Shown here: piece after piece, positions 26,227 to 34,455 of the stretch
Layout of the letters: the number at the start of each line of letters is the position of its first letter
How positions within the stretch are numbered: position 1 is the first letter of the stretch
Assembly: GCF_009379765.1 (NCBI RefSeq)
Contig: NZ_WHTD01000048.1
Location: 1-48,385 of the forward strand
Direction of reading: 5' to 3'
Source: Actinophytocola sp.
Lineage (GTDB): Bacteria > Actinomycetota > Actinomycetes > Mycobacteriales > Pseudonocardiaceae
Length of the DNA stretch: 48,385 bases
The notes under the pieces: generated by a model
What the model was told of the DNA's origin: nothing
Databases searched by the model: none
Seen by the model: only the letters and a program-made list of their open reading frames with translations
Translations under genes and position numbers: made by a program

Positions 26227-26445
26227 ATGGCCCACGACGACGAGTTCATGCGAACGAGCGACGCCTTCTCGTGGTACCAGGAGTCCGATCCGGCGACGCG
26301 CGCCACCATCGTCGCGGTCGTCTGGCTCGATCGGGCGCCGGACCTGGAACGCCTGGTCGAACGGGTGGGCGCGGCGAGCAAGTTGGTGCCGCGCCTGCGT
26401 CAGCGGGTGGTGGAGCCGCCGGCACGCATCGCCGTAGGCAGGGGC
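26227..26445 (+). pseudogene. Wax ester synthase/diacylglycerol acyltransferase relic (N-terminus only)
   Basis: ATG 26227 has GAGGAG 7 bases upstream, then SDAFSWYQESDPATRATIVAVVWLDRAPDLERLVERV and KLVPRLRQRVVEPPARIAVGR. These are the first 70 residues of an actinobacterial WS/DGAT, which makes storage lipids. The HHxxxDG catalytic motif and the remaining 380 or so residues are missing; after 26445 the sequence is unrelated. Confidence 0.75.
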
Positions 26446-26677
26446 TGCTGCTGGCCGAACTTGTCATGGGCCACAGCCGCGTTCACGCACCGACCGGGTG
26501 GATTCACGCGTCCCCGGTGCGTCTGCCCGTTCAGCGCACAACTGGTGGGCAAAACGGGGCAACCCCGGCGACGACGCTCCATCCGGCGGTCGTGGCACGG
26601 CTGTGTTTGCGCTTCTTACCGGGAGCCGGTGCTGATCCTGTGCGTTGGCTCCGCCTGGGCTGCGCCGACATCGGCGG
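26446..26677. other. Unassigned stretch after the WS/DGAT relic
   Basis: Frames are open on several strands, as expected for GC-rich DNA, but I recognise none. A plus-strand frame ends at 26790 with a basic helix (RLPSDVEAQIRRLHQARGK) that could be the C-terminus of a DNA-binding protein or transposition gene. Too little remains to name it. Confidence 0.3.
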
Positions 26678-27022
26678 TCACCGCCCGGGTCTGTCCCGAG
26701 GCGGGCCCGAACGACCGGCAATGGCGCCGGCGACTACCCAGCGATGTGGAAGCACAGATCCGCCGGCTGCACCAAGCACGTGGCAAGTGATAACGACGAG
26801 CAGCACGTTGTCAAGATCACCGGGCTCACGATGGGCGGTCGCCGCCGGCCTTGCGGTGCGCTGGCACCGCGTCCGTTTGGTTGGCGGTGTCGGTGTCAAC
26901 CGGGTGCAGTGGTGTGTGGTCGCGTCGTGGTCGATGTGTCTGGTTGGCTCGCGCGAGCCGGAGACATGCTCCGGGCCGCCCCACGTCTGGTCGTCGCGCT
27001 TATTCAGTCGATGCTTGGCCAT
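26678..27022 (-). CDS. Hypothetical basic protein
   Basis: A 114-residue frame whose ATG (27022) has GGGAG at 5-base spacing. The N-terminus (MAKHRLNKRDDQTWGGPEH) is hydrophilic and basic, the middle is Thr/Pro/Arg-rich and low in complexity, and a short hydrophobic stretch (NVLLVVITCHVLGAAGG) follows. No family is recognised, and the second half may be read through by chance. Included because of the RBS and because nothing else explains the region. Confidence 0.2.
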   Translation of the reverse strand: MAKHRLNKRDDQTWGGPEHVSGSREPTRHIDHDATTHHCTRLTPTPPTKRTRCQRTARPAATAHREPGDLDNVLLVVITCHVLGAAGGSVLPHRWVVAGAIAGRSGPPRDRPGR

Positions 27023-27087
27023 GGCTTCTCCCAACGACGTCCCTTCGAACACCCGGTTCGGCGGCAGCTCACACGGCCACGCGGTCG

Positions 27088-28164
27088 TCAGGGGCGGTGA
27101 CCGACGCCGGTGCGCAACTCGTGCAGGCGCCCACCCTTGACTCGCGGGGTCAACGGTGGTGTCGGCATGCCGGCCCCCTCTCGCAGTCCGTCCAGGAACT
27201 CGGCAATCACGTCGGTGGACCTGTGGCGTGGCGTCCAGCCCAGCTCTCGTCGCGCCCTGCCGGTGTCCATGAGCGGTAGCCGCAGCACCGCGTCGAACAG
27301 GTCCGGCGTTGCGGGTACCGCGTGCAGATGCCAGGCGGCCGCCAGCGGAGCACGAAGTGCCCACCGCGGCGTCGGTACGGTCCGCGCGCCGAGGATTTCA
27401 GCGAGCACCGGCGCGTCGAGTACTGGTTCGGCGGCGAGGTTGAACGCCCCGTGGACCTCACCCAGCGCCGCCAAGCGGTAGGCCTCGGCGGCGTCGGCGG
27501 TGTGCAGCGCCTGCACGCGGAGCCCGGAAACGTCGGGCACGATCGGGATGAGTCCTGGCCGCGCGAGGCCGCCGGCGAACAAGGGACCGGCGAACAGGCG
27601 TCGTTGTTCGGAAGCCGACTCTCGTTTGAACAGGAACGCCGGCCGCATCCGCACCACCCGGATGCCCGGGTTCTGCGGGACGAAGCTGTCGAGATAGCGC
27701 TCCAGGTAGGCCTTCTCCCGAGTGTAGGCGGCGGCCGGCCAGCCATGGGTCGGCCAGCTCTCGACGACCCGGCTGTCCTTGGGCCCAGGTGAGTAAGCGC
27801 CGACCGACGAGGCGTGGATCAGGGCCGGCACACCCCGTCTGGCGACAGCCTCGAAGGTGCGGATGCTGCCCAACACGTTGGCCCGCCAGGTGGTGACCGG
27901 GTCTCGGGCCGGTTGAAACAGCCAGGCGAGGTGGATCACCACGTCGGCGCCGGCCACGAACCGGTCGAGGTCGTCGTCCTCGGCCAGGTCAACGCGGGCC
28001 CAGTCCAGTTTCGGACACGACCACCGCGGTTCCCGACGGGCAAGTCCCAGGATCGAGGTGACCGAGGGATCCTCGCTGAGCGCCTGCACCACGCTGGTGC
28101 CCACGTTGCCGCTGGCGCCGGTGACCACCACCCGAAGACTCTGTGGCTGCCGTTCCTCGCTCAT
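27088..28164 (-). CDS. NAD-dependent epimerase/dehydratase family (extended SDR)
   Basis: A 358-residue extended SDR; ATG 28164 preceded by GAGGGG. RVVVTGASGNVGTSVVQAL is the cofactor motif (GxxGxxG), VDLAEDDDLDRFVAGADVVIHLAWLFQP the following strand, and ASSVGAYSPGP with AAYTREKAYLERYLD gives the Ser and the YxxxK pair. A substrate-binding C-terminal half follows. Likely acts on a nucleotide-linked or free sugar, or another small carbonyl compound; no substrate can be assigned. It lies 71 bases downstream of GIYLND copy 3 on the same strand and may share its stress promoter. Confidence 0.8.
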   Translation of the reverse strand: MSEERQPQSLRVVVTGASGNVGTSVVQALSEDPSVTSILGLARREPRWSCPKLDWARVDLAEDDDLDRFVAGADVVIHLAWLFQPARDPVTTWRANVLGSIRTFEAVARRGVPALIHASSVGAYSPGPKDSRVVESWPTHGWPAAAYTREKAYLERYLDSFVPQNPGIRVVRMRPAFLFKRESASEQRRLFAGPLFAGGLARPGLIPIVPDVSGLRVQALHTADAAEAYRLAALGEVHGAFNLAAEPVLDAPVLAEILGARTVPTPRWALRAPLAAAWHLHAVPATPDLFDAVLRLPLMDTGRARRELGWTPRHRSTDVIAEFLDGLREGAGMPTPPLTPRVKGGRLHELRTGVGHRP

Positions 28165-28234
28165 GACATCCCCTCGCAGGCTCGGTGATGCCGCTCGCGG
28201 TCACCCTGTGACATTGACTCGCTCGTAAGCTCGC

Positions 28235-28783
28235 TCATGGGTTCTGGTCCCCTTCGGTGCCGTGCACGATCTCCACGGGTTCGACCTCGCCACCGAACGC
28301 TTCGGCCGCCGCACGGACACGCAATCGCTCCAACTGGTCGATCTGCCGGCGGGCGCGGCCGATCAGCTCATCGAGCCGAGTCGAATCGAGTCGCGAATCC
28401 GTTTCGGCGCGCACCCGCAGCGTCCGCCAGCCGGCGGACTTGCCCTCCACCCCGAGCCGCATCGCCTCCAGTTCGACGACGCGGCTCAGCGGAGACCGGA
28501 CGACCAGCCGACCGTTGAGCTTGAGCCGGCTGACCTTCTCCACGGCCCATGCCGCCCAGGTCTTGTAGTGGCGGACCGGCACGTCCAATGCGGTCATCAT
28601 GTCCAGCAACGCCGCGCGGTCCTCGGCGACCTCGCTCGCCAGCCGCTGGAGCACCTCTCCACCGGCCCACTCGCGCTCCGCACCAGCCAACCTCCTGGCC
28701 AGCTCACCGCCGCCGACGGCGCCCGCCAGATGGTCATTCAGGTAGATGCCGAGCAAGGTGTTGTCGTTGAGAGCAGCAGCCAT
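28235..28783 (-). CDS. Actinobacterial GIYLND family protein, copy 3 (unknown function)
   Basis: A 182-residue, more diverged member of the three-paralog family. LLGIYLNDHLAGAVGGGELARRLAG, EVAEDRAALLDMMTALDVPVRHYKTWAAWAVEKVSRLKLNGR, RSPLSRVVELEAMRLGVEGKSAGW and a helical C-terminus LDELIGRARRQIDQLERLRV align block by block with copies 1 and 2. An acidic tail (about residues 160-182) is unique to this copy. The ATG has no RBS but a GGGTAC -10 exactly 9 bases upstream. No known catalytic motif; the helical-bundle prediction is inference. Confidence 0.8.
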   Translation of the reverse strand: MAAALNDNTLLGIYLNDHLAGAVGGGELARRLAGAEREWAGGEVLQRLASEVAEDRAALLDMMTALDVPVRHYKTWAAWAVEKVSRLKLNGRLVVRSPLSRVVELEAMRLGVEGKSAGWRTLRVRAETDSRLDSTRLDELIGRARRQIDQLERLRVRAAAEAFGGEVEPVEIVHGTEGDQNP

Positions 28784-28792
28784 GCCAGTGGC

Positions 28793-28817
28793 GTACCCGC
28801 CACTTCGAGGCCTAATC
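28793..28817 (-). promoter_or_regulatory. SigB/SigF-type promoter of GIYLND copy 3
   Basis: The minus strand reads GATT, 15 bases, GGGTAC, then 9 bases to the ATG, the same spacing as for copies 1 and 2. Confidence 0.6.
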
Positions 28818-28954
28818 CCGACGGGGCACGAATAGCGCGGCGCATGGCGGGCAGCCAACACCGACTGTCGATTCCGGTCGCGGCCACTGAGTCACGGGCG
28901 AGGAAGCCGACCCTCAGCCGCTGCTAATCCGACCCGTGTCACAGGGAACCGATT

Positions 28955-29145
28955 GACGGCTGCCGCGCGGACCTCGTCCTGGCGTGCGCCGCGCGTGGGG
29001 CGGCCGAGGGTCGGTTCCGGCGCGTTGATCTCGCCGGGTTCCCGGTCCTTTCGAAGTCCTCGCCACCCGGAGTGCCGCAGCCTGCGGTCGCTGCGGGTGG
29101 ACTGCCGGTAGACGACTTCACCGACCAGTACCGGCTCGACCCCAG
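28955..29145 (-). pseudogene. ATP-dependent DNA ligase relic (C-terminal OB-fold end)
   Basis: The minus strand reads EPVLVGEVVYRQSTRSDRRLRHSGWRGLRKDREPGEI. This resembles the last segment of LigD/LigC-type ATP-dependent DNA ligases, where VGEVxYxxxTxDxRLRHxxWRGLRxDxxPxEV ends the OB-fold domain (motif VI region). Nothing of the adenylation domain is left upstream. Confidence 0.65.
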
Positions 29146-29222
29146 TGCGCGTGCCGGGCGTCCTCTCGCGGCGGCTCGGTCGTGAACGGGCATGTCGGGC
29201 GCTCCAGTTTGTAGATTCCGGA

Positions 29223-30521
29223 CTACGGAATTCGGGTCTGTTGATCGTGAGAGACGCTGTCGATGTCGGCCGTGGTCTCGCGCAAGGCGTCGACCAGCTC
29301 TTTGATCCGTGACCGCGGCAGCGGGCGCTCGGCGCGGCGACGGCGATCGAGGCGACTACGCGCGGTATCCGATGTCGGATCGACGAGGACGACCGGCGCG
29401 CCGGGGAGTGGATGTCCGACCGACCCCGGCCGGACCTCCGAACCGGGTGTGTTGCCGATCAGCGCGGTCGTCTCGGTTTGCCCGAATCCGTCCCTGATCG
29501 TCAAGCCCCACGCGGCCCGGATCTGCTCGATCACCTCAGGGTTGAGGGGTTCTCCCGCCGCGGCGAGCTCGCGCAGCGTCCCGGGGCCGCTCGAGAGGTC
29601 CGCCTTGATCAGCATGCGCCACACGGTGGGCGGGGCGCAGAAGGACGTGACCTCAGCCGAGCGCAGAAGGTCGAGCATCGAACGTGCGTCGAAACGGGTG
29701 TAGTTGTAGACGAAGATGGTCGCCTCGGCGATCCACGGGGCGAAGAAGCAGGACCAGGCGTGCTTGGCCCAACCGGATGCCGAGATGTTGAGGTGCACAT
29801 CCCCCGGTCTGAGACCGAGCCAGTACATGGTCGTCAGATGGCCGACGGGATAGGACGCGTTGGTGTGCTCTACGAGCTTCGGTTTGCTCGTCGTTCCCGA
29901 GGTGAAGTAGAAGAGCAGCGGGTCCGTTGTGGCCCGTCGGGGATGCTCGACCGGGTCCGACGCTTCGCGGCGTGCCTCGCGGATGTCGGACCAACCTTCG
30001 GGCGGACCGTCGCCGGTTCCGACGCGGAGTCGAATGAGGTTTGCGTCGATGTCGTCGAACTTCCAACAGTCGTCGGCGTTGCAGACGACAACGCGAACGT
30101 CGGCGCGGCTGATGCGGTCCGCCAGGTCTTCCGGTCCGAGCGCCGTGGTCGTTGGCACCACGATCGCGCCGATCTTCATGATCGCGAGCATCGTCTCCCA
30201 CAGCTCGACCTGGTTCCCGAGCATGACGATGACCGGGTCGCCACTCTTCACGCCGACGCCGCCGAGCCACCTGGCGAGCTGGTTCGAGCGCTTCGCCATC
30301 TCGTCGAACGTGTACGCGACATGGCTACCCGACTCGTCCGCGATGACGAGAGCGGGCGTGTGGCTGTCCTGAGCGATGCGGTCGAACCAGTCGTGTGCCC
30401 AGTTGAACCGCGCTCCGACGTCGGGCCACTCGAAGTCGGCGACAGCGCGATCCCTCTGGCCGCGCAGGGCCAGCAACGTGTCCCGGGCCTCACGATACGT
30501 CGGGCGGCGTGGTGCACCCAT
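29223..30521 (-). CDS. AMP-forming acyl-CoA synthetase, C-terminally truncated
   Basis: ATG 30521 follows GGAGGT. The 432-residue product has the adenylate-forming N-domain: FTSGTTSKPKLVEHTN (P-loop, with Ser-Lys where TGxPK is usual), FVYNYTRFDARSMLDLL, ELAAAGEPLNPEV and the DGFGQTET adenine motif. The sequence departs from the family after PGAPVVLVDPTSD. The hinge and the C-terminal domain with its catalytic lysine (about 110 residues) are missing, replaced by an Arg-rich tail, although a short PRSRIKELVDAL piece near the end resembles the very last part of such enzymes. An internal deletion is likely, leaving at best a half-enzyme. The next gene upstream is also truncated. Confidence 0.75.
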   Translation of the reverse strand: MGAPRRPTYREARDTLLALRGQRDRAVADFEWPDVGARFNWAHDWFDRIAQDSHTPALVIADESGSHVAYTFDEMAKRSNQLARWLGGVGVKSGDPVIVMLGNQVELWETMLAIMKIGAIVVPTTTALGPEDLADRISRADVRVVVCNADDCWKFDDIDANLIRLRVGTGDGPPEGWSDIREARREASDPVEHPRRATTDPLLFYFTSGTTSKPKLVEHTNASYPVGHLTTMYWLGLRPGDVHLNISASGWAKHAWSCFFAPWIAEATIFVYNYTRFDARSMLDLLRSAEVTSFCAPPTVWRMLIKADLSSGPGTLRELAAAGEPLNPEVIEQIRAAWGLTIRDGFGQTETTALIGNTPGSEVRPGSVGHPLPGAPVVLVDPTSDTARSRLDRRRRAERPLPRSRIKELVDALRETTADIDSVSHDQQTRIP

Positions 30522-30559
30522 TCCTACCTCCGATGCGGGTGTCTGGTGAGCCTGACGCA

Positions 30560-31414
30560 TCAGGCCAGTTGCTGGTGGTGCGACCAGGTGATCTTCGCGA
30601 CGCTGGAGTGGCCTCCCGGGCCGCCCGCGGCCAGTACGAGGACGTCCTCCGGCTTGTCGAAGACCGGCACCCAGTCGTCGTCACTGGCAGACCGCGGGAA
30701 CAGGCGGTCGCCGGTGAAGGCCTGGGCACGGACGTCGCCGACACGTCGTCCGCTGTGCTTGGCGATGTACTCGCTGACGTCGTTCTTGCTCCACCCGGCG
30801 TTGGCGATGTGGTTGCGGTGGTCCTCACCGAGCAGCACCGCCGCACGCCGGCCGATGCGCTGGAACAGGCTTTCGTCCTCCCGGTTGAACGGCGCGTTGT
30901 ACTGGGTGGACAGTGAGAAGAACTCGACGATCGGACCCAGCACGGCCTCCGGGTCACGTGCCTCGAGGTGGTTGATCTCGAACGGATGCCAGGAGCAGGC
31001 GACGAATGCGGCGCTGTCGTCGGCGTTGTAGCCCGCTTCGACATGGAACGGCTGCCAGGGGCTGTTCTCCTCGTCTTCACCGATGACCCATCCGTACCGG
31101 TACGCCGAGCCCATGGTCGCCCTGTCGTACAGGCCGATCTTCGCTTGCCAGAGGTTAATGAGGCAGAGGTGGATGGCCCGACCGATCGTGGCGTTGGCGC
31201 GTGTCCCAGGGCCCATCACGCTCATCCGGGTGTTGACACCGAGCCTCGTACGGATCGGTCCGTTGAGAACTACCAGCGGCGCGAACGACGCTGTGCTCAC
31301 AATCCATTGCGGACCCTCGAGAACGATCGAGTCCATGGCGGCCAACACGATCGGGAAGTAGTTCGGCCGGCATCCGGCCATCACCGCATTCACGGCGACA
31401 TCGCGGACTGTCAC
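30560..31414 (-). CDS. Conserved protein of an acyl-CoA-synthetase-linked family, N-terminally truncated
   Basis: About 284 residues from a GTG at 31414. VAVNAVMAGCRPNYFPIVLAAMDS, APLVVLNGPIRTRLGVN, GPGTRANATIGRAIHLCLINL and HVEAGYNADDSAAFV resemble a family I associate with UGSC-type (seleno)proteins and acyl-CoA ligases in actinobacteria and proteobacteria. Its biochemical role is not established. A normal N-terminus (about 60-90 residues) is lacking: upstream of 31420 the DNA belongs to another gene on the opposite strand. No RBS precedes the GTG, so expression is doubtful. Gene order with the truncated ligase suggests they once formed one operon. Confidence 0.45.
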   Translation of the reverse strand: MTVRDVAVNAVMAGCRPNYFPIVLAAMDSIVLEGPQWIVSTASFAPLVVLNGPIRTRLGVNTRMSVMGPGTRANATIGRAIHLCLINLWQAKIGLYDRATMGSAYRYGWVIGEDEENSPWQPFHVEAGYNADDSAAFVACSWHPFEINHLEARDPEAVLGPIVEFFSLSTQYNAPFNREDESLFQRIGRRAAVLLGEDHRNHIANAGWSKNDVSEYIAKHSGRRVGDVRAQAFTGDRLFPRSASDDDWVPVFDKPEDVLVLAAGGPGGHSSVAKITWSHHQQLA

Positions 31415-31522
31415 GGCGCGGAGAGGACTGTCCTGGGCGTCGGAGCGGGTGCTGGGGGCCAGTTCGTGCCTGCACTGTCGCCACCACGGCAACGGGGTGT
31501 GATCTACCGGGCATCGGACTAT

Positions 31523-32182
31523 ATGGTGGACCGCGCGCTGGCGGGCGACGGCCCGCTGCGCGGGGCGACCGTCTCGAGCGCGGCCTGGGACACCGTTCTC
31601 CTGCTCGCCACCGATTCGCAGTCGCTGGCCGTTGGCCTGGCCGTCCAGGACGCTGGCCTGTTCGATATCGCCGCCAACGCCTACTACCAGGCCGCCAGGA
31701 ACAGTCCGATCGGCCGGTACGACTTCGCGCACACCATGGCGCTGCACGAGGACCTCGAGCGGGCCGAAGCGGCGTTTCGCGGGCTGTCCGCGGCCGGCGA
31801 TACCAACGCCACGGTGCGGCTCGCCAACCTGCTGAGTGATCAAGGTCGAGACAGCGAGGCGAAACTTCTCTACCAGGGCGCCGCCCGCGCGGAGAACCTT
31901 CGCGCAGAGGCCCGCATGGCCCTGCTGTACGGCAAGCACGGTGGTGGTGCGGAGCGCGACGAGTTCTACCGCCGGGCCGCCGACGACGGGGACACGGACG
32001 CCATGGTCGCCCAAGCCCGAAGGGCCACGGCCCAAGACGTCGAGTCGCTGTACCGGCGTGCTGCCGACGCAGGAAACATCGATGCCATAATCGGGCTCTC
32101 CCTTCGGCTCATCCGGAAGGGGCGCACGAGCGAAGCTCAGGAATACTTCGAGCGGGCGGGACGCCCATTTCCGCTACCGTGA
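31523..32182 (+). CDS. TPR/Sel1-like repeat protein, probably the C-terminal part of a larger protein
   Basis: 219 residues of helical repeats with a period of about 35: LFDIAANAYYQAARN, DLERAEAAFRGLSAAGDTNATVRLANLLSDQGRDSEAKLLYQGAARAENLRAEARMALLYGKHG, then RRAADDGDTDAMVAQARRA and RRAADAGNIDAIIGLSLRL. Such repeats are usually scaffolds in larger regulators, including BTAD proteins. The frame is open upstream but homology stops near 31500, where an oppositely oriented truncated gene begins, so the 5' part was lost at this junction. The ATG at 31523 has no RBS. Confidence 0.5.
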   Translation: MVDRALAGDGPLRGATVSSAAWDTVLLLATDSQSLAVGLAVQDAGLFDIAANAYYQAARNSPIGRYDFAHTMALHEDLERAEAAFRGLSAAGDTNATVRLANLLSDQGRDSEAKLLYQGAARAENLRAEARMALLYGKHGGGAERDEFYRRAADDGDTDAMVAQARRATAQDVESLYRRAADAGNIDAIIGLSLRLIRKGRTSEAQEYFERAGRPFPLP

Positions 32183-32350
32183 CAAGGCCGAGGTGGAGGT
32201 GAAGAAAGCCGCGGCGTTGCTCCAACGGCTTCCACCTCCCGCTACCCCGCCGACCTCCTCGGAACGCTCGTTATCGAGCTGGTCCCACAGGCTTGTCCGG
32301 CGCCGGTGGACACCGCCGCCCACCTCCGGACGGCACCGGCCAAGATCCGA

Positions 32351-32375
32351 GGTTATGGCGCCATTCGCCGGGTAT
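32351..32375 (+). promoter_or_regulatory. SigB/SigF-type promoter of the DUF3618 operon
   Basis: GGTT, 15 bases, GGGTAT on the plus strand, the same architecture as the promoter of GIYLND copy 1. Transcription would start near 32382, leaving a 25-base leader that contains the AGGAGG RBS before ATG 32407. Confidence 0.7.
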
Positions 32376-32406
32376 CCGAAGCTCCCAACAGAGCCAGGAG
32401 GCCCAG

Positions 32407-33141
32407 ATGACTCAGCCAACCGGCGGCTACGTCCCGCCGCATGGAGAAGAACCTCAGTCCACCCCGGAGGTCGCGAGGAACGAGGCGTTCGATGTCGCCC
32501 GTACCGCGGCGCAGAGCGGCGGTCAGGTCGGCGACACCGCCGGCGAGCAGGCGAAGCGCGTCGCCGCAGAGACCGCCCGGCAGGCCAGAGACCTGATGCA
32601 GGAAGGTCGGGACCAGCTCGTCGACCAGGCCCGGGAAGGACAGCGCAAGGCTGCGAGCAGCATGCACACGCTGGCCGACCAGCTACGTGACATGTCCCAG
32701 AAGGCCGATGGCGAGGGCCTCGCGCCTGAGATGGTGCGCCAGGCCTCGGACCGCACGCGCAGCGTCGCGGCCTGGCTCGACGAGCGCGAGCCCGGCGCGC
32801 TGCTCGATGAGGTGCGCCGCTTCGCCCGCCGCAAGCCCGGCATGTTCCTTGCCGGCGCCGCCGTCGCCGGCGTGCTCATCGGCCGGCTCACCAGAGGCGC
32901 GGTGGCCGCCGCGCGCGACGACTCGAGCCCGGGCGAACGCCGCGAACCAGTCGCCCGGTCGATGCCCACCCCACCACCGGTGACGACACCGGACCCGTAC
33001 GCCGAACCCGCCCTGGGCGCGGTTCCGGGACAGCCCGTGGCCGGGCCCGGCTACGCAACGCCGCCCCCACCACCGCCGGTCACGCAGCCCGGAGCGCCGA
33101 CAGCGGCACCCGGCCGGCGCCCCGGACCGGTGACCCGATGA
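32407..33141 (+). CDS. Alanine-rich helical stress protein with hydrophobic segment
   Basis: A 244-residue protein, ATG after AGGAGG. Residues 20-125 are a long charged, Ala/Gln/Arg-rich amphipathic helix region, probably coiled coil (AFDVARTAAQSG, AKRVAAETARQARDLMQEGRDQLVDQAREGQRKAASSMHTLADQLRDM). A hydrophobic segment with FLAGAAVAGVLIGRLTRG at about 153-172 follows, then a Pro-rich tail. It is encoded with holin-like and DUF3618 proteins, ATGA-coupled; this trio recurs in actinomycetes and is suspected to act at the cell envelope during stress. Exact function unknown. Confidence 0.7.
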   Translation: MTQPTGGYVPPHGEEPQSTPEVARNEAFDVARTAAQSGGQVGDTAGEQAKRVAAETARQARDLMQEGRDQLVDQAREGQRKAASSMHTLADQLRDMSQKADGEGLAPEMVRQASDRTRSVAAWLDEREPGALLDEVRRFARRKPGMFLAGAAVAGVLIGRLTRGAVAAARDDSSPGERREPVARSMPTPPPVTTPDPYAEPALGAVPGQPVAGPGYATPPPPPPVTQPGAPTAAPGRRPGPVTR

Positions 33142-33593
33142 CTGGCCCGGTGATGCCGCCGACGCCGTCCACGGTTCCCGGCGGCCCAGCCCCGGGAGAC
33201 CCGGACGTCGAACACACGTCGGTCGGCGAACTGCTCGGCGACATCTCCCGCGACCTGTCCACGCTCCTTCGTCAGGAACTCGCTCTGGCGAAGGCCGAGG
33301 TCAAGCAGGAGGCGGCCAAGGCGGGCAAGGGCGCGGGCATGCTCGGCGGCGCGGGTTTCGCCGGATGCATGGTGCTGCTCTTCCTGTCCCTCGCGCTCTG
33401 GTGGGCGCTGGCCAACGTGATGGACGAAGGCCTCGCCGCATTGATCGTCGCGGTCCTGTGGGCCGTCGCCGGAGCCGTTCTCTACGCCATCGGTCGCAAG
33501 CGCCTGCGCGAGCTCAACCCCATGCCCGAACGCACCGTGGACACCCTCAAGCAGATGCCGGATGCGATTACCCCTCACGAGGAGAGACCATGA
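33138..33593 (+). CDS. Phage-holin-family (holin superfamily III-like) membrane protein
   Basis: 151 residues. The acidic N-terminus has the conserved SVGELLGDISRDLSTLLRQELALAKAEVKQEAAKAGKGAGML segment, which precedes two membrane helices (about residues 72-97 and 100-122). This is the pattern of the actinobacterial phage holin family/DUF1469 group. Despite the name these chromosomal proteins are not tied to phage lysis. ATG overlaps the previous stop (ATGA), and its own stop overlaps the next start the same way. Confidence 0.8.
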   Translation: MTGPVMPPTPSTVPGGPAPGDPDVEHTSVGELLGDISRDLSTLLRQELALAKAEVKQEAAKAGKGAGMLGGAGFAGCMVLLFLSLALWWALANVMDEGLAALIVAVLWAVAGAVLYAIGRKRLRELNPMPERTVDTLKQMPDAITPHEERP

Positions 33594-34264
33594 CCACGCC
33601 CAACGACCCGGACCGGCTCCGCCGCGACATCGAACGCACGCAGAGAAACCTGAGCTCCGATGTGGACAGACTGACCGAGAAGGTGACGCCCGGACGCATC
33701 GTGCACCGCAGGGTCGACCGCGCCCGCCGCGCGATGACCACGATGCGCGACCGGGTCATGGGCACCGCGTCGAGCGGCGCAGCCACGGCCGGCGGCACCA
33801 TGTCCGACACGATGGTCACCGCCCGCGACAAGATCGGCGACGCGGCGTCGTCGGTCGCCGAGGGCACCTCGTCGACGGCGTCCAGCGTGGCGCAGACCGT
33901 CGAGGAGGCGCCGCAGGCCATCCGCCGCGGCACCGAGGGCAACCCACTGGCCGCAGGCCTGATCGCGTTCGGCGCCGGCTGGCTGCTGTCCTCACTGATG
34001 CCCACCAGCAAGGTCGAGCAGCAGCTCGCCGAGCAGGCGAAGGAAGCGGCGCAGGAGTACGGGCAGCCGGTGGCCGAGCACCTGGGCCACGCGGCCGAAG
34101 AGGTTCGCGACAACCTGCGCGAGCCCGCACAGCAGGCCGTCGAGTCCGTGAAGGGCACCGCGTCCGATGCCGCGAGCACGGTCGCGGACGAGGCGAAGGA
34201 CGCGGCCAGCGACGTCACCGACCGCGCCCAGGAAGCGAAGTCGACCGTCCAGCGCGAGTCCTGA
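33590..34264 (+). CDS. DUF3618-domain protein
   Basis: A 224-residue protein. Residues 5-55 carry the DUF3618 core (DPDRLRRDIERTQRNLSSDVDRLTEKVTPGRIVHRRVDRAR). A single hydrophobic helix (NPLAAGLIAFGAGWLLSSLMP, about 118-138) and a long Ala/Glu-rich helical tail with 11-residue-like repeats (ASDAASTVADEAKDAASDVTDRAQEA) follow. The tail resembles LEA-type or apolipoprotein-like helices that protect membranes and proteins in desiccation. Last gene of the three-gene operon from 32407; GGAGAG lies upstream of the ATG. Confidence 0.8.
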   Translation: MTTPNDPDRLRRDIERTQRNLSSDVDRLTEKVTPGRIVHRRVDRARRAMTTMRDRVMGTASSGAATAGGTMSDTMVTARDKIGDAASSVAEGTSSTASSVAQTVEEAPQAIRRGTEGNPLAAGLIAFGAGWLLSSLMPTSKVEQQLAEQAKEAAQEYGQPVAEHLGHAAEEVRDNLREPAQQAVESVKGTASDAASTVADEAKDAASDVTDRAQEAKSTVQRES

Positions 34265-34397
34265 CGCAATCCGGCCGCCCCCCGGACCGGCCCACCGGAG
34301 CCGGTCCGGGCATCGTTGGGACGTCGACCTCGGCCCGCGATCGGTTGATCACGTGGCGTACCAGAGTTCTCGGGCAGCTGCCCCGCACGGCTCGCGT

Positions 34398-34422
34398 GTT
34401 TAGGCCGCGAGCTGGCGGGAAT
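34398..34422 (+). promoter_or_regulatory. Possible SigB-type promoter of the chimeric redox gene
   Basis: GTTT, 15 bases, GGGAAT on the plus strand, 33 bases before ATG 34456. The -35 and spacing match the stress pattern; the -10 differs from GGGTAT by one base. Confidence 0.4.
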
Positions 34423-34455
34423 CGCTCGCACGGGACCACGAGGGTGGAGGTGGCG

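Noticed and set aside
33138..33593. Prophage lysis cassette suggested by the holin-family protein.
   Set aside because: No endolysin, structural phage gene or integrase is nearby; the protein belongs to the chromosomal actinobacterial group found with DUF3618.
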